Shown here in pieces: positions 53,965 to 63,880 of a DNA stretch of 64,000 nt. The translations under genes and the position numbers were made by a program. Every line of letters begins with the position of its first letter. Position 1 is the first letter of the stretch. The DNA is from Ariolimax columbianus (Eukaryota; Mollusca; Gastropoda; Stylommatophora; Arionidae). The DNA lies in assembly GCA_036924085.1 (NCBI GenBank), contig JAVGWX010000008.1, positions 54,772,814 through 54,836,813 of the forward strand, written 5' to 3'. The notes below the pieces were generated by a model. The model was given only the letters and a program-made list of their open reading frames with translations, did no database searches and was not told where the DNA came from.

Positions 53965-54520
53965 TAGTGCAACATGCCGGAGGGTAAGGGGGAATTGTTG
54001 TAGGTTAGTGCAACATGCCGGAAGGTATGGGGGAATTGTTCTGTATGAAAAGTGTTTCGTAGGTTAATACAATATGTCGGAGGGTATGGGGGAATTATTG
54101 TAGGTTAGTGGAACATGCGGGAGGGTATGTGGGAATTGTTGTAGGTTAATACAACATGCCGGAGGGTATGGGGGAATTATTTTAGGTTAATACAACATGT
54201 CAGAGTGTATGTGGGAAAATAATAATAATTATAGTTTAATACAACATGCCGGAGGGTATGGGGAAATTATTGTAGTTTAATACAACATGTCGGAGGGTAT
54301 GGGGGAATTATTGTAGGTTAATACAACATGTCAGAGGGTATGTGGGAATTATTGTAGATTAATACAACATATGGGAGGGAATGGGGGAATTATTGTAGGT
54401 TAGTGCAACATGCCGAAGGGTATTGGATAATTATTGTAGGTTAGTGCAACATGCCAGAGGGTATGGGGGCATTGTTGTAGGTTAGTGCAACATGCTGGGG
54501 GTATGGGGGAATTGACGATA
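53965..54520. repeat. about 41-bp minisatellite, about 13 copies
   Basis: Unit TTGTAGGTTAGTGCAACATG plus CCGGAGGGTATGGGGGAA; later units use TTAATACAACATG. Confidence 0.95.
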
Positions 54521-54794
54521 GGAAACAACGCGGGAGTTTATGATATTTTTCTGTGAAACCTGAAAGGAAATATGCCGATGCAGGAAATTGTGCGAGGATA
54601 TACGATACAGGTGCGGAGATAGTAGATGCCACAGCAGAAGCCACAGCAGAATTTCTAGCCATACGGCGAACTGGGACGCCATGTCGAACTGGTTCCCAGG
54701 GTTTCTCGTGCCCTAATCTAGATAGTCTTTCACATGGTATTCTTGGTGTGCTCATGTTCAGATTTTAGTTACACAATGATTTCTCTTATCCTTT

Positions 54795-55035
54795 GTTTAT
54801 CTCTCAATAGAATGTCTTTAACGTCCAGAATATCTTTTGTTTATCTCTCATAAGAATGTCTAGAGCCCATGATATCCATTGTTTATCTCTCATTAGAATG
54901 TCTAGAGCCCATGATATCCATTGTTTATCTCTCATTAGAATGTCTAGAGCCCATGATATCCATTGTTTATCTCTCATTAGAATGTCTCTAGAGTACAGAA
55001 TATTCTTTGTTTATCTCAGAATGTCTCTAGAGCCA
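54795..55035. repeat. 42-bp minisatellite, about 5 copies
   Basis: Unit AATGTCTAGAGCCCATGATA plus TCCATTGTTTATCTCTCATT; the outer copies are diverged. Confidence 0.95.
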
Positions 55036-55059
55036 AAAATTGTTTTTCTCATGACACTA

Positions 55060-56062
55060 CCGGATTGGCAGGAACGGAGCTCGAACTTGCGAATCTAGTC
55101 TCAAAACTTGACAAAGCTGCTCAAAAGTGTGGAATAGAAATTAGTGCAGAGAAGAGTAAAATCATTGTCAACTTCCCAGAAGGCCTAACAAGTCCGATTG
55201 CGATCAAAGGCGAGCCATTGCAAATTGTTAAACAGTTTAAATACCTGCGAGCACTGATGGATTCAGAAGGTTCTAGAACTGAGATTCAGGCAAGAACAGC
55301 GATGTCCATGTTTGAGGCCGCTATGGGGGGATAAAAACATCAACCTGCAATCCAAGTTGAGTTTAATGTATACACTTGTCACTTCCGTGTACCTTTACGC
55401 GTGCGAAACTTGGATTGGCTGTGGTTCTAGAGCGACGAATTTGTGCAATGGAGATGAGATGTCTGCGTCGAATCCTCGGCATTTCGTATCTAGACCGATA
55501 CTAGTATGACATACGAAGAGTCTAAACGGCTTATAAGAGCCAGATACATGACCAAATGGGAAACCGAACATACTGGATACACAAAAAACGATGCCTATTA
55601 CCAGTTAAACAGAAGAGAGCAGGTCGTGGTCTTCAGACTTCGCACTGGCCACAATAGACTGAGGTACCACCTATTCAACAAATTGAAGATAGGTGGCACT
55701 GACGAATGCCCGTATGGTACCGGGAAAATGACCGCTGAGCATTTGCTGCAAAACTGCCCGACATACGAGGATCAGAGAGGGCAGATGTGGCCATCACCAG
55801 TGGCAACACAAGACAAGCTCTATGGCAGTATCGACAGCCTCAGGATGACCGCTGCTTTAAAAAAATAAATAAAGGTTGACCTCTGACTGCGTACGAAGAA
55901 GAAGAAGAAGTATCTATAGACCACGCCCCGAATAAAGCAATTAGGGAAATCGTTAAGAGATAAGTCGGCCAATATAAAGACCCATCGGCTGTGGTAAATA
56001 CGCGTAAGCTCATGTGATATGGGCATGTTTCAAGCTCGCCAGGGTTGACCAAGAGAGTCCTG
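55060..56062 (+). pseudogene. L2/RTE-type LINE C-terminal third, split by LINE-A
   Basis: The left part (55065-55496) reads TELELANLVSKLDKAAQKCG, IEISAEKSKIIVNFPEGLTS, QFKYLRALMDSEGSRTEI and LSLMYTLVTSVYLYACETWI, then MRCLRRILGISYLD. The frame resumes exactly after the LINE-A insertion with HAPNKAIREIVKR, a stop, VGQYKD and later YGHVSSSPGLTKRVLQG. These are the usual post-RT blocks of such LINEs, and the order proves the host copy was older than the insertion. It lies in NIM1K intron 2. Confidence 0.8.
55487..55922 (+). mobile_element. LINE-A 5'-truncated insertion with TSD
   Basis: The body 55497-55910 begins GATACTAGTATGACATACGA (compare GATTCTAGTGTGACCTACGA in the 62-kb copy) and ends GTACGAAGAAGAAGAAGAAG. 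The flanks are TATCTAGACC (55487-55496) and TATCTATAGACC (55911-55922), a TSD with a 2-bp difference. The frame 55506-55868 covers MTYEESKRLIRARYMTKWE, NRREQVVVFRLRTGHNRLRY and a CPYGTGKMTAEHLLQNC motif, in which the second Cys of CxC is Tyr-Gly shifted (CPYG instead of CTCG). Confidence 0.9.
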
Positions 56063-56069
56063 CAGGGTA

Positions 56070-56210
56070 CTGTTGTAGTTTGAGCTGCGCACGGGCATGC
56101 GGCAACTAACGTCTGCTAGCTACAGTAATCACACAGCTGCCACCCACTGATACCTTTAGACACTATCAACTACATGTTTCAGCTATCCCATATTAGTGTG
56201 TGACCTACTT
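56070..56210 (+). repeat. repeat G copy
   Basis: Counterpart of 540-720: GCACGGGC, GTCTGCTAGCTACAGTAATC, ACACTATCAACTACATG, GTGTGTGACCTAC. Confidence 0.6.
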
Positions 56211-56249
56211 AATGACTTATCCTCTCATGATAAAACTTGTATATCTCTT

Positions 56250-57106
56250 TATGGTTGTATGGGGAGGAAAGACTAACGTCTGGTCAGGCAAAATATACTG
56301 ATCAGACACGTTAGTCAGTATCAGGCAAAATATACTGATCAGACACGTTAGTCAGGGTCAGGCAAAATATACTGAACAGACACATTAATCAGGGTCAGGC
56401 AAAATATAATGATCAGGCATGTTAGTCAGGGTCAGGTAAAATATACAGATCATGCATGTTAGTCAGGGTCAGGCAAAGTATACTGATCAGACACGTTAGT
56501 TAGGGTCAGGCAAAATATACTGATCAGGCATGTTAGTCAGGGTCAGGCAAAATATACTGATCAGACATGTTAGTCAGGGTCAGGCAAAATATACTTATCA
56601 GGCATGTTAGTCAGGGTCAAGCAAAATATACTGATCAGGCATGTTAGTCAGGGTCAGGCAAAATATACTGATCAGGCATGTTAGTCAGGGTCAGGCAAAA
56701 TATACTGATCAGACATGTTAGTCAGGGTCATGCAAAATCTACTGATCAGGCATGTTAGTCAGGGTCAGGCAAAATATACTGATCAGACATGTTAGTCAAG
56801 GTCAGGCAAAATATACTACCCAAGACCTTGACCTCAGCTTCCTAGTAGCACTTCCTGGAAACGGGCTGTTTTCATGGTAGCCTGGCTAACGAGCTGAGGG
56901 ATCGATGTGATCCACGTAGTAGTGAGTGACACGCAGATGAAACTAAGCATAGCACAACTGCCAGGAGGACCCTGATCTACCTTATTCAGCACGTTCGTTA
57001 TGTGAGGAAAGCTACTGCAACCAGCCACTTAACGTTCTTTTCAGGGCACACAAAAGCGTAACCTACTCATTGTGGGGATTCGCAAACAATAACGCTCTAT
57101 GGTTGT
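56250..57106 (+). mobile_element. SINE-X copy with VNTR expanded to about 14 units
   Basis: The body 56261-57097 is bounded by TATGGTTGT (56250-56258 and 57098-57106). The 5' end GGGGAGGAAAGACTAACG is followed by about 14 units of 37 bp to 56815 (TCAGGCAAAATATACTGATC plus AGACATGTTAGTCAGGG). The shared 3' part begins CCCAAGACCTTGACC and includes GGTAGCCTGGCTAACGAG and GGATCGATGTGATCC, ending GGATTCGCAAACAATAAC. The other two copies have one or two units. Located in NIM1K intron 2, sense orientation. Confidence 0.87.
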
Positions 57107-57294
57107 TTATATCTGATATATTTCTTCATTATTTGATAAAGATGTTATTTTTCTATATTGTTTGGTAAAGTGATATATTATCAAATTAATTAACAAAGGG
57201 GATATATTTCTTCTTTGTCATAAAACTGACATATTTATTAATTGTTTCAATTGTTTAACAAAACTGGTACTCGTATATTTATTAACAGTTTGAT
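57107..57294. repeat. AT-rich degenerate tandem of about 40 bp, left part
   Basis: TGATATATTTCTTTATTGTTTGATAAAG-like units, resumed at 57780-57895 beyond the LINE insertion. Confidence 0.6.
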
Positions 57295-57779
57295 AAAGCT
57301 GAAATGCGCTGATTGGTGCTCTCAATATTTGTGTACGCCTGTGAGACTTGGACCATTACTGCAGATATCCAGTGCTGAATACATTTCAAAATGATGTGCT
57401 TTAGAAGACTCTTAGATGTTACATAAAAGAATCGTGTCACGAACGTAGAACTACGACGGAGAGTGGAAAACGCAATTGGGTTTATTGATGATGATCTGTT
57501 CATGGTTAGCAAACGGCGAAAGATGGCACGGTATGGGCACGTCACGAGGTCCAGCGGAATTACAAATTCGATACTGCATTGTTCCGGACCAGGAAAGAGA
57601 GGGCGGCACGTCCAAGGAAGAGATGGGCAGATAACATCACTGGGTGGTCAAACCTCCGTCGCGGTGAGGCACAACTGACGGCAGCGGACAGAGAGAGACG
57701 ACGTGGACTTGTGGAAGTGTCTTCAAGTGTGCCCCAACGACCTGATGGTTACATGATGAACTGAACTGAAAGCTGAAAT
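57295..57779 (+). mobile_element. L2-type LINE 3' end with 11-bp TSD
   Basis: The body 57306-57768 lies between two AAAGCTGAAAT copies (57295-57305, 57769-57779). Peptides: LSIFVYACETWTITADIQC, FKMMCFRRLLDVT, LRRRVENAIGFIDDDLFMVS, KRRKMARYGHVTRSSGITNS, then TRKERAARPRKRWADNITGW and VPQRPDGYMMN. The tail is GATGAACTGAACTG, a TGAAC-type repeat. Same family as 11410-11762. It is 122 bp upstream of NIM1K exon 3. Confidence 0.9.
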
Positions 57780-57901
57780 ATTTATTAATTATTTGACAAA
57801 ACTATATTCATTAACGGTTTGATAAATCTGATATATTTCTTTATTGTTCGACAAAGTTGGTATGTTTATTAATTGTTTAAATTGTTTGACAAAAATTTCA
57901 G
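57780..57901 (+). other. NIM1K intron 2, 3' end and acceptor
   Basis: AT-rich tandem remnants. The acceptor is AAAAATTTCAG ending at 57901. The pyrimidine tract is weak (GACAAAAATTTCAG), and the nearest pyrimidine-rich stretch is TTCTTTATTGTTCG near 57840. Confidence 0.6.
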
Positions 57902-58687
57902 CATGACAACAACATCATCCATCGAGATCTAAAGGCAGAGAATGTATTTTATGCCAGCTCCAGGTGGATCAAAGTGGGAGACTTTGGCTTCAGCACCATC
58001 TCACAAGCCTCAGATACACTCAACACATTCTGTGGATCTCCACCTTATGCAGCACCAGAGTTGTTCAAGGACGAGCACTACTACGGGGTTTTTGTCGACA
58101 TCTGGGCCATGGGTATCCTGCTGTATTTCATGGTGACAGGTCTAATGCCCTTCCGAGCTGAAACTGTAGCCAAATTGAAGAAGTGCATATTAGATGGAAG
58201 CTACAGTGTGCCATCTTATGTATCAGACTGTTGTGTATTTCTTATACGCAGTATTCTCAAACATATGCCCCATGACCGTTTCACTATAGCTGAAATTAAG
58301 CATTGTGAATGGCTTGACAGACAAGAGTTCCCAGGTCCACTTGAGCCATACAACTTAAACCCCAGTGTAGATTCTTCCATTGTTAGTGAAGATGAACGTG
58401 AAGCACGGACAATCCTCAGTAACTTGGGTATCAGTGATGATCACTTCAAACAAGCCAGTATTAAAGACTCCAGGAGCAGTATTACGGGATCCTATAGGAT
58501 TGTGCTGCATCGAGTGCAAAAGAAAAAATCTGGGATGCATGAAACAGCAACTGATTCAATGAGTGAGAGGAGAGATTTGAGCGCAAATTCAAATGTTGAA
58601 AATAGATGGACCAGACATATAACTCATGCTGCTAACTCTCGGTTTGTGAGCAAGAAACCGCAGTCTCGAACTTGTTGTGTATTATAA
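57902..58687 (+). CDS. NIM1K: NIM1K coding exon 3 (residues 212-472)
   Basis: Codes for most of the C-lobe and the tail. Catalytic loop HRDLKAEN is at 218-225 (D220, K222, N225) and DFG at 238-240. The activation segment is [14 protein letters not shown], with T253 at the position phosphorylated by LKB1 in AMPK-family kinases; whether NIM1 itself uses LKB1 I leave open. Then [20 protein letters not shown], and after the kinase domain the NIM1-typical [22 protein letters not shown] and [20 protein letters not shown]. The last four residues C469-C-V-L472 form a CaaX box; terminal Leu would favour geranylgeranylation. All catalytic residues are present, so an active kinase is expected. Confidence 0.96.
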   Translation, partial: HDNNIIHRDLKAENVFYASSRWIKVGDFGFSTISQASDTLNTFCGSPPYAAPELFKDEHYYGVFVDIWAMGILLYFMVTGLMPFRAETVAKLKKCILDGSYSVPSYVSDCCVFLIRSILKHMPHDRFTIAEIKHCEWLDRQEFPGPLEPYNLNPSVDSSIVSEDEREARTILSNLGISDDHFKQASIKDSRSSITGSYRIVLHRVQKKKSGMHETATDSMSERRDLSANSNVENRWTRHITHAANSRFVSKKPQSRTCCVL

Positions 58688-58800
58688 TGACTTGTAACAT
58701 TGTGTTGAAAATGTTATTAAAATCAAATCAAAAATCATCATCCCCGTGCGGAGCATCGGTCATCAACAAATAATCTCCAAGAGTTTCATTCAGTAGCCAG
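58688..58800 (+). promoter_or_regulatory. NIM1K 3' UTR start with ATTAAA
   Basis: A variant polyadenylation signal ATTAAA occurs at 58716-58721, only 29 bases after the stop. If used, the 3' UTR would be very short. The next clear AATAAA is at 60331-60336, after several repeats. Confidence 0.35.
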
Positions 58801-59169
58801 CTACTCCAACTCTATCTACAATGGGGTAGTTCTCTCTCTCTTTCCCTCCACTTCCCATCTCTAGGTGTGTAGAAGTTTACCTCTCTTTCTTTTTCCCATG
58901 AGGTTTCGGTTCAGACACTGTTGAGCAATACTACCAGAATCACTCCTGAAGGTGTGACCTATCCATCCTCATTGTCTCTTCTTCACCTTTTGCACCACCA
59001 ACATTTGATTTAACCTGCGTCACAGGTCAACATTTGTGACCCAATCATATCACTTGAAACCCAAAATTCTGCTCAGGCAGCCATTCACGAATGCATGCGC
59101 CGTGCGGGTTAACTCCTCTATTATCTGCCATGACTCTGAACTGTAAAGAGAGACCGATTTTTGGCTTGG
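58801..59169. other. downstream flank, no gene recognised
   Basis: Pyrimidine-rich in part; no feature. Confidence 0.5.
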
Positions 59170-59440
59170 CTTGGCTTCGTTTGTTCTCAATCTCCTGCTA
59201 CCAAACCCTGAAAAGGCTTAAGTAGCAGAATGTAGTCCAGAGAAGGGAATGCGTTGTGTCATAGTTTACAGCTTGGCTGCGTTATTTCCACCTTTCGGTC
59301 CAACACATCCGACTTCAGCAAGAATTTTTTTAATACCGGGTGAGCATTCCCTCTTCGATCCCTTCTCCTTAGCCAGTCTGCCCTGCTGCAGCCTGTTATC
59401 CAGGATCACCGCGGTGGAGGTGTAGAAGGGTCTTTGCAGC
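59170..59440 (-). repeat. repeat F, reference copy with core
   Basis: On the minus strand: GTGATCCTGGATAACAGGCT, GGGCAGACTGGCTAAGGAG and GGGATCGAAGAGG (core), then CTCACCCGGTATT, GTCGGATGTGTTGGACCG, GCCAAGCTGTAAACTATG, CTGCTACTTAAGCC, one TTCAGGGTTTGGTAGCAGGA plus GATTGAGAACA unit, and a tail AAGCCAAGCCAAGCC. It has a single copy of the unit repeated five times at 378-532. Confidence 0.7.
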
Positions 59441-59636
59441 TATGGTTTGCTGGCCCTGACGCTAGCAGTCAGCTATGGGTTGCTGACCACTGCAGCTCTT
59501 GCGCTGCTCTGCATCTTGATCCCAAAACCAATTTTTAATTTGAGTTGAAAATCCTAATCTTCTCTGTGGACCTGATTTCCCGGTATCTCCAGAGTTTATC
59601 CAACATAATGAAGAATCTTCTGCCTTCAGGATTCGT
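59441..59636. other. no gene recognised
   Basis: CAGCTATGG.TTGCTG occurs twice (about 59438 and 59472). Confidence 0.5.
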
Positions 59637-60015
59637 ATGTGGATGTCATTCTCTTATGTAGATGTCATTCTCTTATGTGGATGTCATTCTCTTATGTGGA
59701 TGTCATTCTCTTATGTAGATGTCATTCTCTTATGTGGATGTCATTCTCTTATGTGGATGTCATTCTCTTATGTAGATGTCATTCTCTTATGTAGATGCCA
59801 TTCTCTTATGTAGATGTCATTCTCTTATGTAGATGTCATTCTCTTATGTGGATGTCATTCTCTTATGTAGATGTCATTCTCTTATGTAGATGTCATTCTC
59901 TTATGTGGATGTCATTCTCTTATGTAGATGTCATTCTCTTATGTGGATGTCATTCTCTTATGTAGATGTCATTCTCTTATGTGGATGTCATTCTCTTATG
60001 TAGATGTCATTCTCT
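59637..60015. repeat. 19-bp minisatellite, about 20 copies
   Basis: Unit TCATTCTCTTATGTAGATG; a TGTGGATG variant is interspersed. Confidence 0.97.
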
Positions 60016-60914
60016 GTTTTCCCAATTTTTCCCACATTGTTGTCCAGATAAAGGAAATGTTATTGTTGAAGTGAAATCCCTCCTGTATCATTCATCTCAT
60101 TATTATATGCTTTTTTTGTGCTTCAGAAGAAACTTACGTGGGACCACCCTGACAGTAGACGAAGCATAGAACCACTAGTTTTTATGGCCTTCTTGTTGGA
60201 AGCCTGTATCAGTGTGTTTGTTTTCTCTTGTGAAGGTGGTTTATGTGTCACTTCACTTTCCACCAAGCTGATGTTTATGACTTGCAACCACACTGGAAGT
60301 ATTCTAGAATCCATATAGGGAGAATTTCTGAATAAATCATGATTTTTTTTTATTGATTAATATTCATTTTTTTTTTTCAGGAGGTTTTATTGCTACTTCT
60401 GTGTAGTATGAAATTTGTGTGTCCAATTTGCTTCTTTCTTTTTTTACTTTTTACCCTTTATTTGAAGAATTTAGAAAAGGTCAAGGCAATGTGTTCACTT
60501 CTATGATGTGTTAGTTGCTCCTATGTGTATTATCCATTGTCCCTGATGAAGACATGTTGGTTGTAATATAGGTTCTGGTCTTGTTTCTGTTTCAGCATGA
60601 TTTCTCTTATAGACTATGTCAAAGGGACATAATCAAATAATCATCATTTTATTATCAAGTTTTCATGTTATTGTTATCAAGTTTTTGTGTTATTGTTACA
60701 AAATTTTCATGTTATTCTTATCAAATGTTCTTATTCCATTCAGTAAGAGCATGACACCAACACAACAGTTAGTTTTCTTATTGGAAGCCTGTCAAAGCAT
60801 TGATATGCTCTTGAAGACGTGGTTTCTGTGACACTTTTTTTTACATTGGGATTTTACCACACATCTTATTCCTTTCCATCTTATCATTTATCATGTTTTT
60901 GTATTATGCTTACA
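60016..60914. other. flank with a diverged 95-bp duplication
   Basis: 60145-60250 and 60737-60835 are related (CTT.TTGGAAGCCTGT, CTCTTG.AGA.GTGGTTT.TGTG). TTTTCATGTTATTGTTATCA-type short tandems lie at 60655-60725. AATAAA at 60331. No gene is recognised. Confidence 0.45.
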
Positions 60915-61455
60915 TGGGAAGGACAGTTATCTGGGTAAAGGTTGCTGTGATGGAGAGACCTTCAAGGCTCCCAAATAGCTGTGCAGTTGTCTACTTCTAT
61001 ACCATTCTCAAATGATGAGGCAGAAATAATAGCACTGGAAGTAGGTCTGTACCACTTGAAGACTGTATTTGATAATTTATCATCAATAGCCTGAAACATC
61101 ATAATCTTTACAGGCTCATTGTCTACCTTTCAAGCTTTGGAAGATGGTAATTGTAAGCCTGAACCCAAATACCCAAATATCCCTAGAAACCAACCAACTT
61201 CTCACATCCCATAAAGTCAGAATAGTTATGCAATGGATCCCTGATCACTCAAATACACCTGGCAATGACAAGGCAAAATAGATGAGGTCAAGAACAACAA
61301 TACACACCAACAACCCTACAGACAGTCAAAACAACTACTGAAGACTGTCAACAAAGAGGCCTGGCTGAATAGATGGGTAATGTGGAATACTGGGAGAGAA
61401 ATCTTGCAAACATATGACCATCCGTAAGACAACATCAACCTCCTAAAAAGGAAAG
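60915..61455 (+). pseudogene. LINE-B RNase H fragment
   Basis: The plus strand reads SNDEAEIIALEVGLYHLKTV, FDNLSSIA, a stop, IIIFTGSLSTFQALEDGN, then VRIVMQWIPDHSNTPGNDKA. These are the E, D (here FTG, Asp lost) and SH..GN..A RNase H blocks of LINE-B. It is parallel to 34690-35020 and stops abruptly at AAAAAGGAAAGATC where the LINE-A tail begins, so LINE-A probably inserted into it. Confidence 0.75.
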
Positions 61456-61492
61456 ATCTTCTTATGCTGTCAGACGTCAACCTGTATTTTTT

Positions 61493-62344
61493 CGAAAAAA
61501 TCCTGAGGCTGTCGACACTGCCATAGAGCTTGTCTAGTGTTGCCACTGGTGATGGCCACATCTGCTTTCTCTGATCCTCGTATGGCGGGCAGTTTTGCAG
61601 CAAATGTTCAGCGGTCATTTTCCCGGTACCACACGAGCATTCGTCAGTGCCACATATCTTCAATTTATTGAATAGGTGGTACCTCAGTCTGTTGTGGCCT
61701 GTGCGTAGTCTGAAGACCACGACCTGCTCTCTTCTGTTCAACTGGTAATAGGCATCGTTTTTTGTGTAGCCAGTATGTTCTGTTTCCCAATTGGTCATGT
61801 ATCTAGCTCTAAAAAGCCTTTTCGACTCTTCGTAGGTCACACTAGAATCTGGTTGTGGTAGTCTTGCACCTTCTTTCAGTCTGTCTGCCTCCTCCTCGTT
61901 GCCTTGGATGGTACAGTGGGATGGAACCCACTGTACCACTACTCTTTTTGGTGCGGACTGCTGGCATAGTTGACAGAGTACTGCTTTTAAATCATTAAGT
62001 TCAATATTTTTCTGGCTTTTTAGTGCTGTGACTACGGCCAGGGCATCTGTAAACAGGACTATATGGCTTTCATTTCTTTTGCATGTCACCATTTCTTCTA
62101 CTGCAGCCCTCAGTGCCTCTGCCTCCGCTCTGAAATTGCTTGAGTATTTTCCAGTTGCAACTGACAGTGTTATTTTTCTACCATTTGGAAGGCTCCGGTA
62201 TACCCCTACCCCTCCGTTCTGTGTTGTGTTTGTTACAGAACCGTTGGTGTATGCATGGGTCCAGTCCATGATTGAGTAGTTTTTCGTTTTGTACCTCAGG
62301 GTTATGTCTCTTCTTTTTTTCAGTCTGGCTGTTCTTGTTTCCAA
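61493..62344 (-). pseudogene. LINE-A RNase H and C-terminal zinc motif
   Basis: RNase H: AYTNGSVTN (the first catalytic Asp of TDGS is Asn here), FRAEAEALRAAVEEM (Glu), LFTDALAVVTAL (Asp), WVPSHCTIQGNEEEADRLKE (His and last Asp). Then VTYEESKRLFRARYMTNWET, NRREQVVVFRLRTGHNRLRY and CSCGTGKMTAEHLLQNCPPY. The open frame reads on past the LINE end to 61316. It is one frame away from the RT part upstream, the shift lying in an A-rich stretch near 62300. Confidence 0.88.
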
Positions 62345-63326
62345 TACCTGGTATATTTTCTACCACCTCTGGAAATATATGCTGCCTCCAGGTAGGTTTG
62401 CCAACAGTAGGGATGGTCTTTGGTGTTGTTAATGGGTTCATAGGGTCTTCGCTCATCTTTGCTTTGGCTATTTCTGCAAAGTTTCTCCGCTTTAGTTTCC
62501 CATTTCCAAAATGGTTTAGTCTCTGATGCATTGGATGGTCTGTCAGTCTTCTGAGTTTCTCTGCTTGCTGCGGGGCTCTGCAGTCTCTTCTGTCGGTCAT
62601 GGATTGCAGATTTGTAATCTTTTCAAGTTCTACAATTGGCGTTGACTTCATGCCTCCTGTTATAACTCTCATGGCTTGGTTTTGAAGTTTGCTAATTTTG
62701 TCAAAGTTCGCCTTTGCTGATGTTGTCCATGCCGCAATGCCATACTCGAGAACTGGTCTCACTCTTCCAGTGTACAGTTTCTTTAGTATACTTTCGTCTG
62801 CTCCCCAGCTTGTGCCAGCAAGTTTCCTCATGATTGCCATTCTTTCTCTGGCTCTCATTCGGTTTCTCTCGATCTGACTTTTCCATGTCATGCGCCGGTC
62901 AAATGTGACTCCCAGGTAGTTTTGGTTATCGTTTGGCCGCAGGTATTTGCCGTTAAGACTTATTTTGGTGTTTTGGGGTTTGTTTGAAAGCGAGAATATC
63001 GTACATGTTGTTTTTTCCTCGTTTATTTTGACCAGCCATGAGTTCGCCCACTCCTCCAACGATGTTAGGGGCTGCTGCATCCGATTACTTGCTAAGGTGA
63101 GATTCTTTTTAGAGGTCCACATAGCCAGATCGTCTGCACACATGGAGCTGTGGACTCTTCTTGGTTTATTCTCTGTGATGTTATTTATATACACCAGGAA
63201 GAGTGTGGGTACCAGTACTCCGCCTTGGAGTACTCCCTGCTCAAGTGTCACATTTTTGCTCATCTGCCCTTGTACTTGAACTCTGGCTGTTCTGTTTTTG
63301 AGGTAGTGGCTGATCCATATGTACAT
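62178..63326 (-). pseudogene. LINE-A reverse transcriptase, C-terminal half
   Basis: The 382-residue open frame starts inside the RT domain: GVLQGGVLVPTLFLVYINNI, then SSMCADDLAMW, where the [FY]xDD motif has become CADD (TTT to TGT relative to the 9.4-kb copy). The thumb region follows (GVTFDRRMTWKSQIERNRMR, RPVLEYGIAAWT, LQNQAMRVITGGMKSTPIVE). The last 50 residues are out of frame with RNase H. Inactive copy. Confidence 0.88.
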
Positions 63327-63329
63327 TTT

Positions 63330-63880
63330 CCCACAAACTTCACTTCTTCGTAGCTTGACTTTAAGTCCCTCTTACCAGACCTTGTCAAATGCCTTTTTTA
63401 GATCCACCAAAACCGCTACTGTGTGTTTTATCTCCTGTTAAGCATCCTCTATTTCTTGGGCTATGAGAGTGATCTGATCCTCAGTGGATCTGTGCTGTCT
63501 AAAGCCGGCTTGCTGTGGAATTAGTATGTGTTTTTCTTTCAGATGCCACATCAGTCTGGTGTTTATCATACTCTCCATCAGTTTTCCTACACAGCTAAGT
63601 AGACTGATAGGCCTGTATCCATTTGGATCTGTTCTGTCTTTTTTTTCATTGGTACTGGTATAAGTACAGCATCTTTCCATGCCTGCGGTACAATTCCCCT
63701 TTTCCAGCTTTGGTTCAGGACTGATAGTAACTTCCTCTTTGCTGTTTGGCCCAACCCCATCAGCATTTCGTTTGTTACGCCATCTTTTCCGGGTGATTTC
63801 TTTTTCTTTAAAGTTCTCATGGCCTCTTCCATTTCATTCATTGTTAGTTTTGCCATCATGTGCTCCTCTGGTGCCATATT
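63330..63880 (-). pseudogene. LINE-A reverse transcriptase, N-terminal blocks
   Basis: Frames 63587-63877 and 63438-63680 give NEMEEAMRTLKKKKSPGKDG, RGIVPQAWKDAVLIPVPMKK, then NGYRPISLLSCVGKLMESMI, PQQAGFRQHRSTEDQITLIA and VLVDLKKAFDKVW. Stops occur at EDA* and KVW*. This copy preserves ILIPQQAGFRQHRSTEDQI in one frame, where the 9-kb copy is shifted. Confidence 0.85.

Larger units (their letters stand above)
39432..58687 (+). other. NIM1K: NIM1K gene, coding span of three exons
   Basis: Serine/threonine kinase NIM1, a member of the AMPK/SNF1-related branch of the CAMK group. Joining 39432-39795, 48806-49074 and 57902-58687 gives 1,419 nt: 472 residues and TAA. Intron 1 (39796-48805) is phase 1, GT..AG; intron 2 (49075-57901) is phase 0, GT..AG. 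From memory, the alignment to vertebrate NIM1 is continuous from TPYERLSQDLS (residue 70) to the C-terminus, across both junctions. The vertebrate protein is about 436 residues, and the extra length here is N-terminal and near the tail. The introns hold some 18 kb of mostly repeats. The remote 5' UTR exon(s) and promoter are not identified. Confidence 0.95.

Noticed and set aside
56834..57028. Minus-strand 64-residue frame near SINE-X, also seen at 48198-48416
   Set aside because: It is a translation of the SINE-X 3' part; the same peptide recurs with every copy and has no protein-like conservation.
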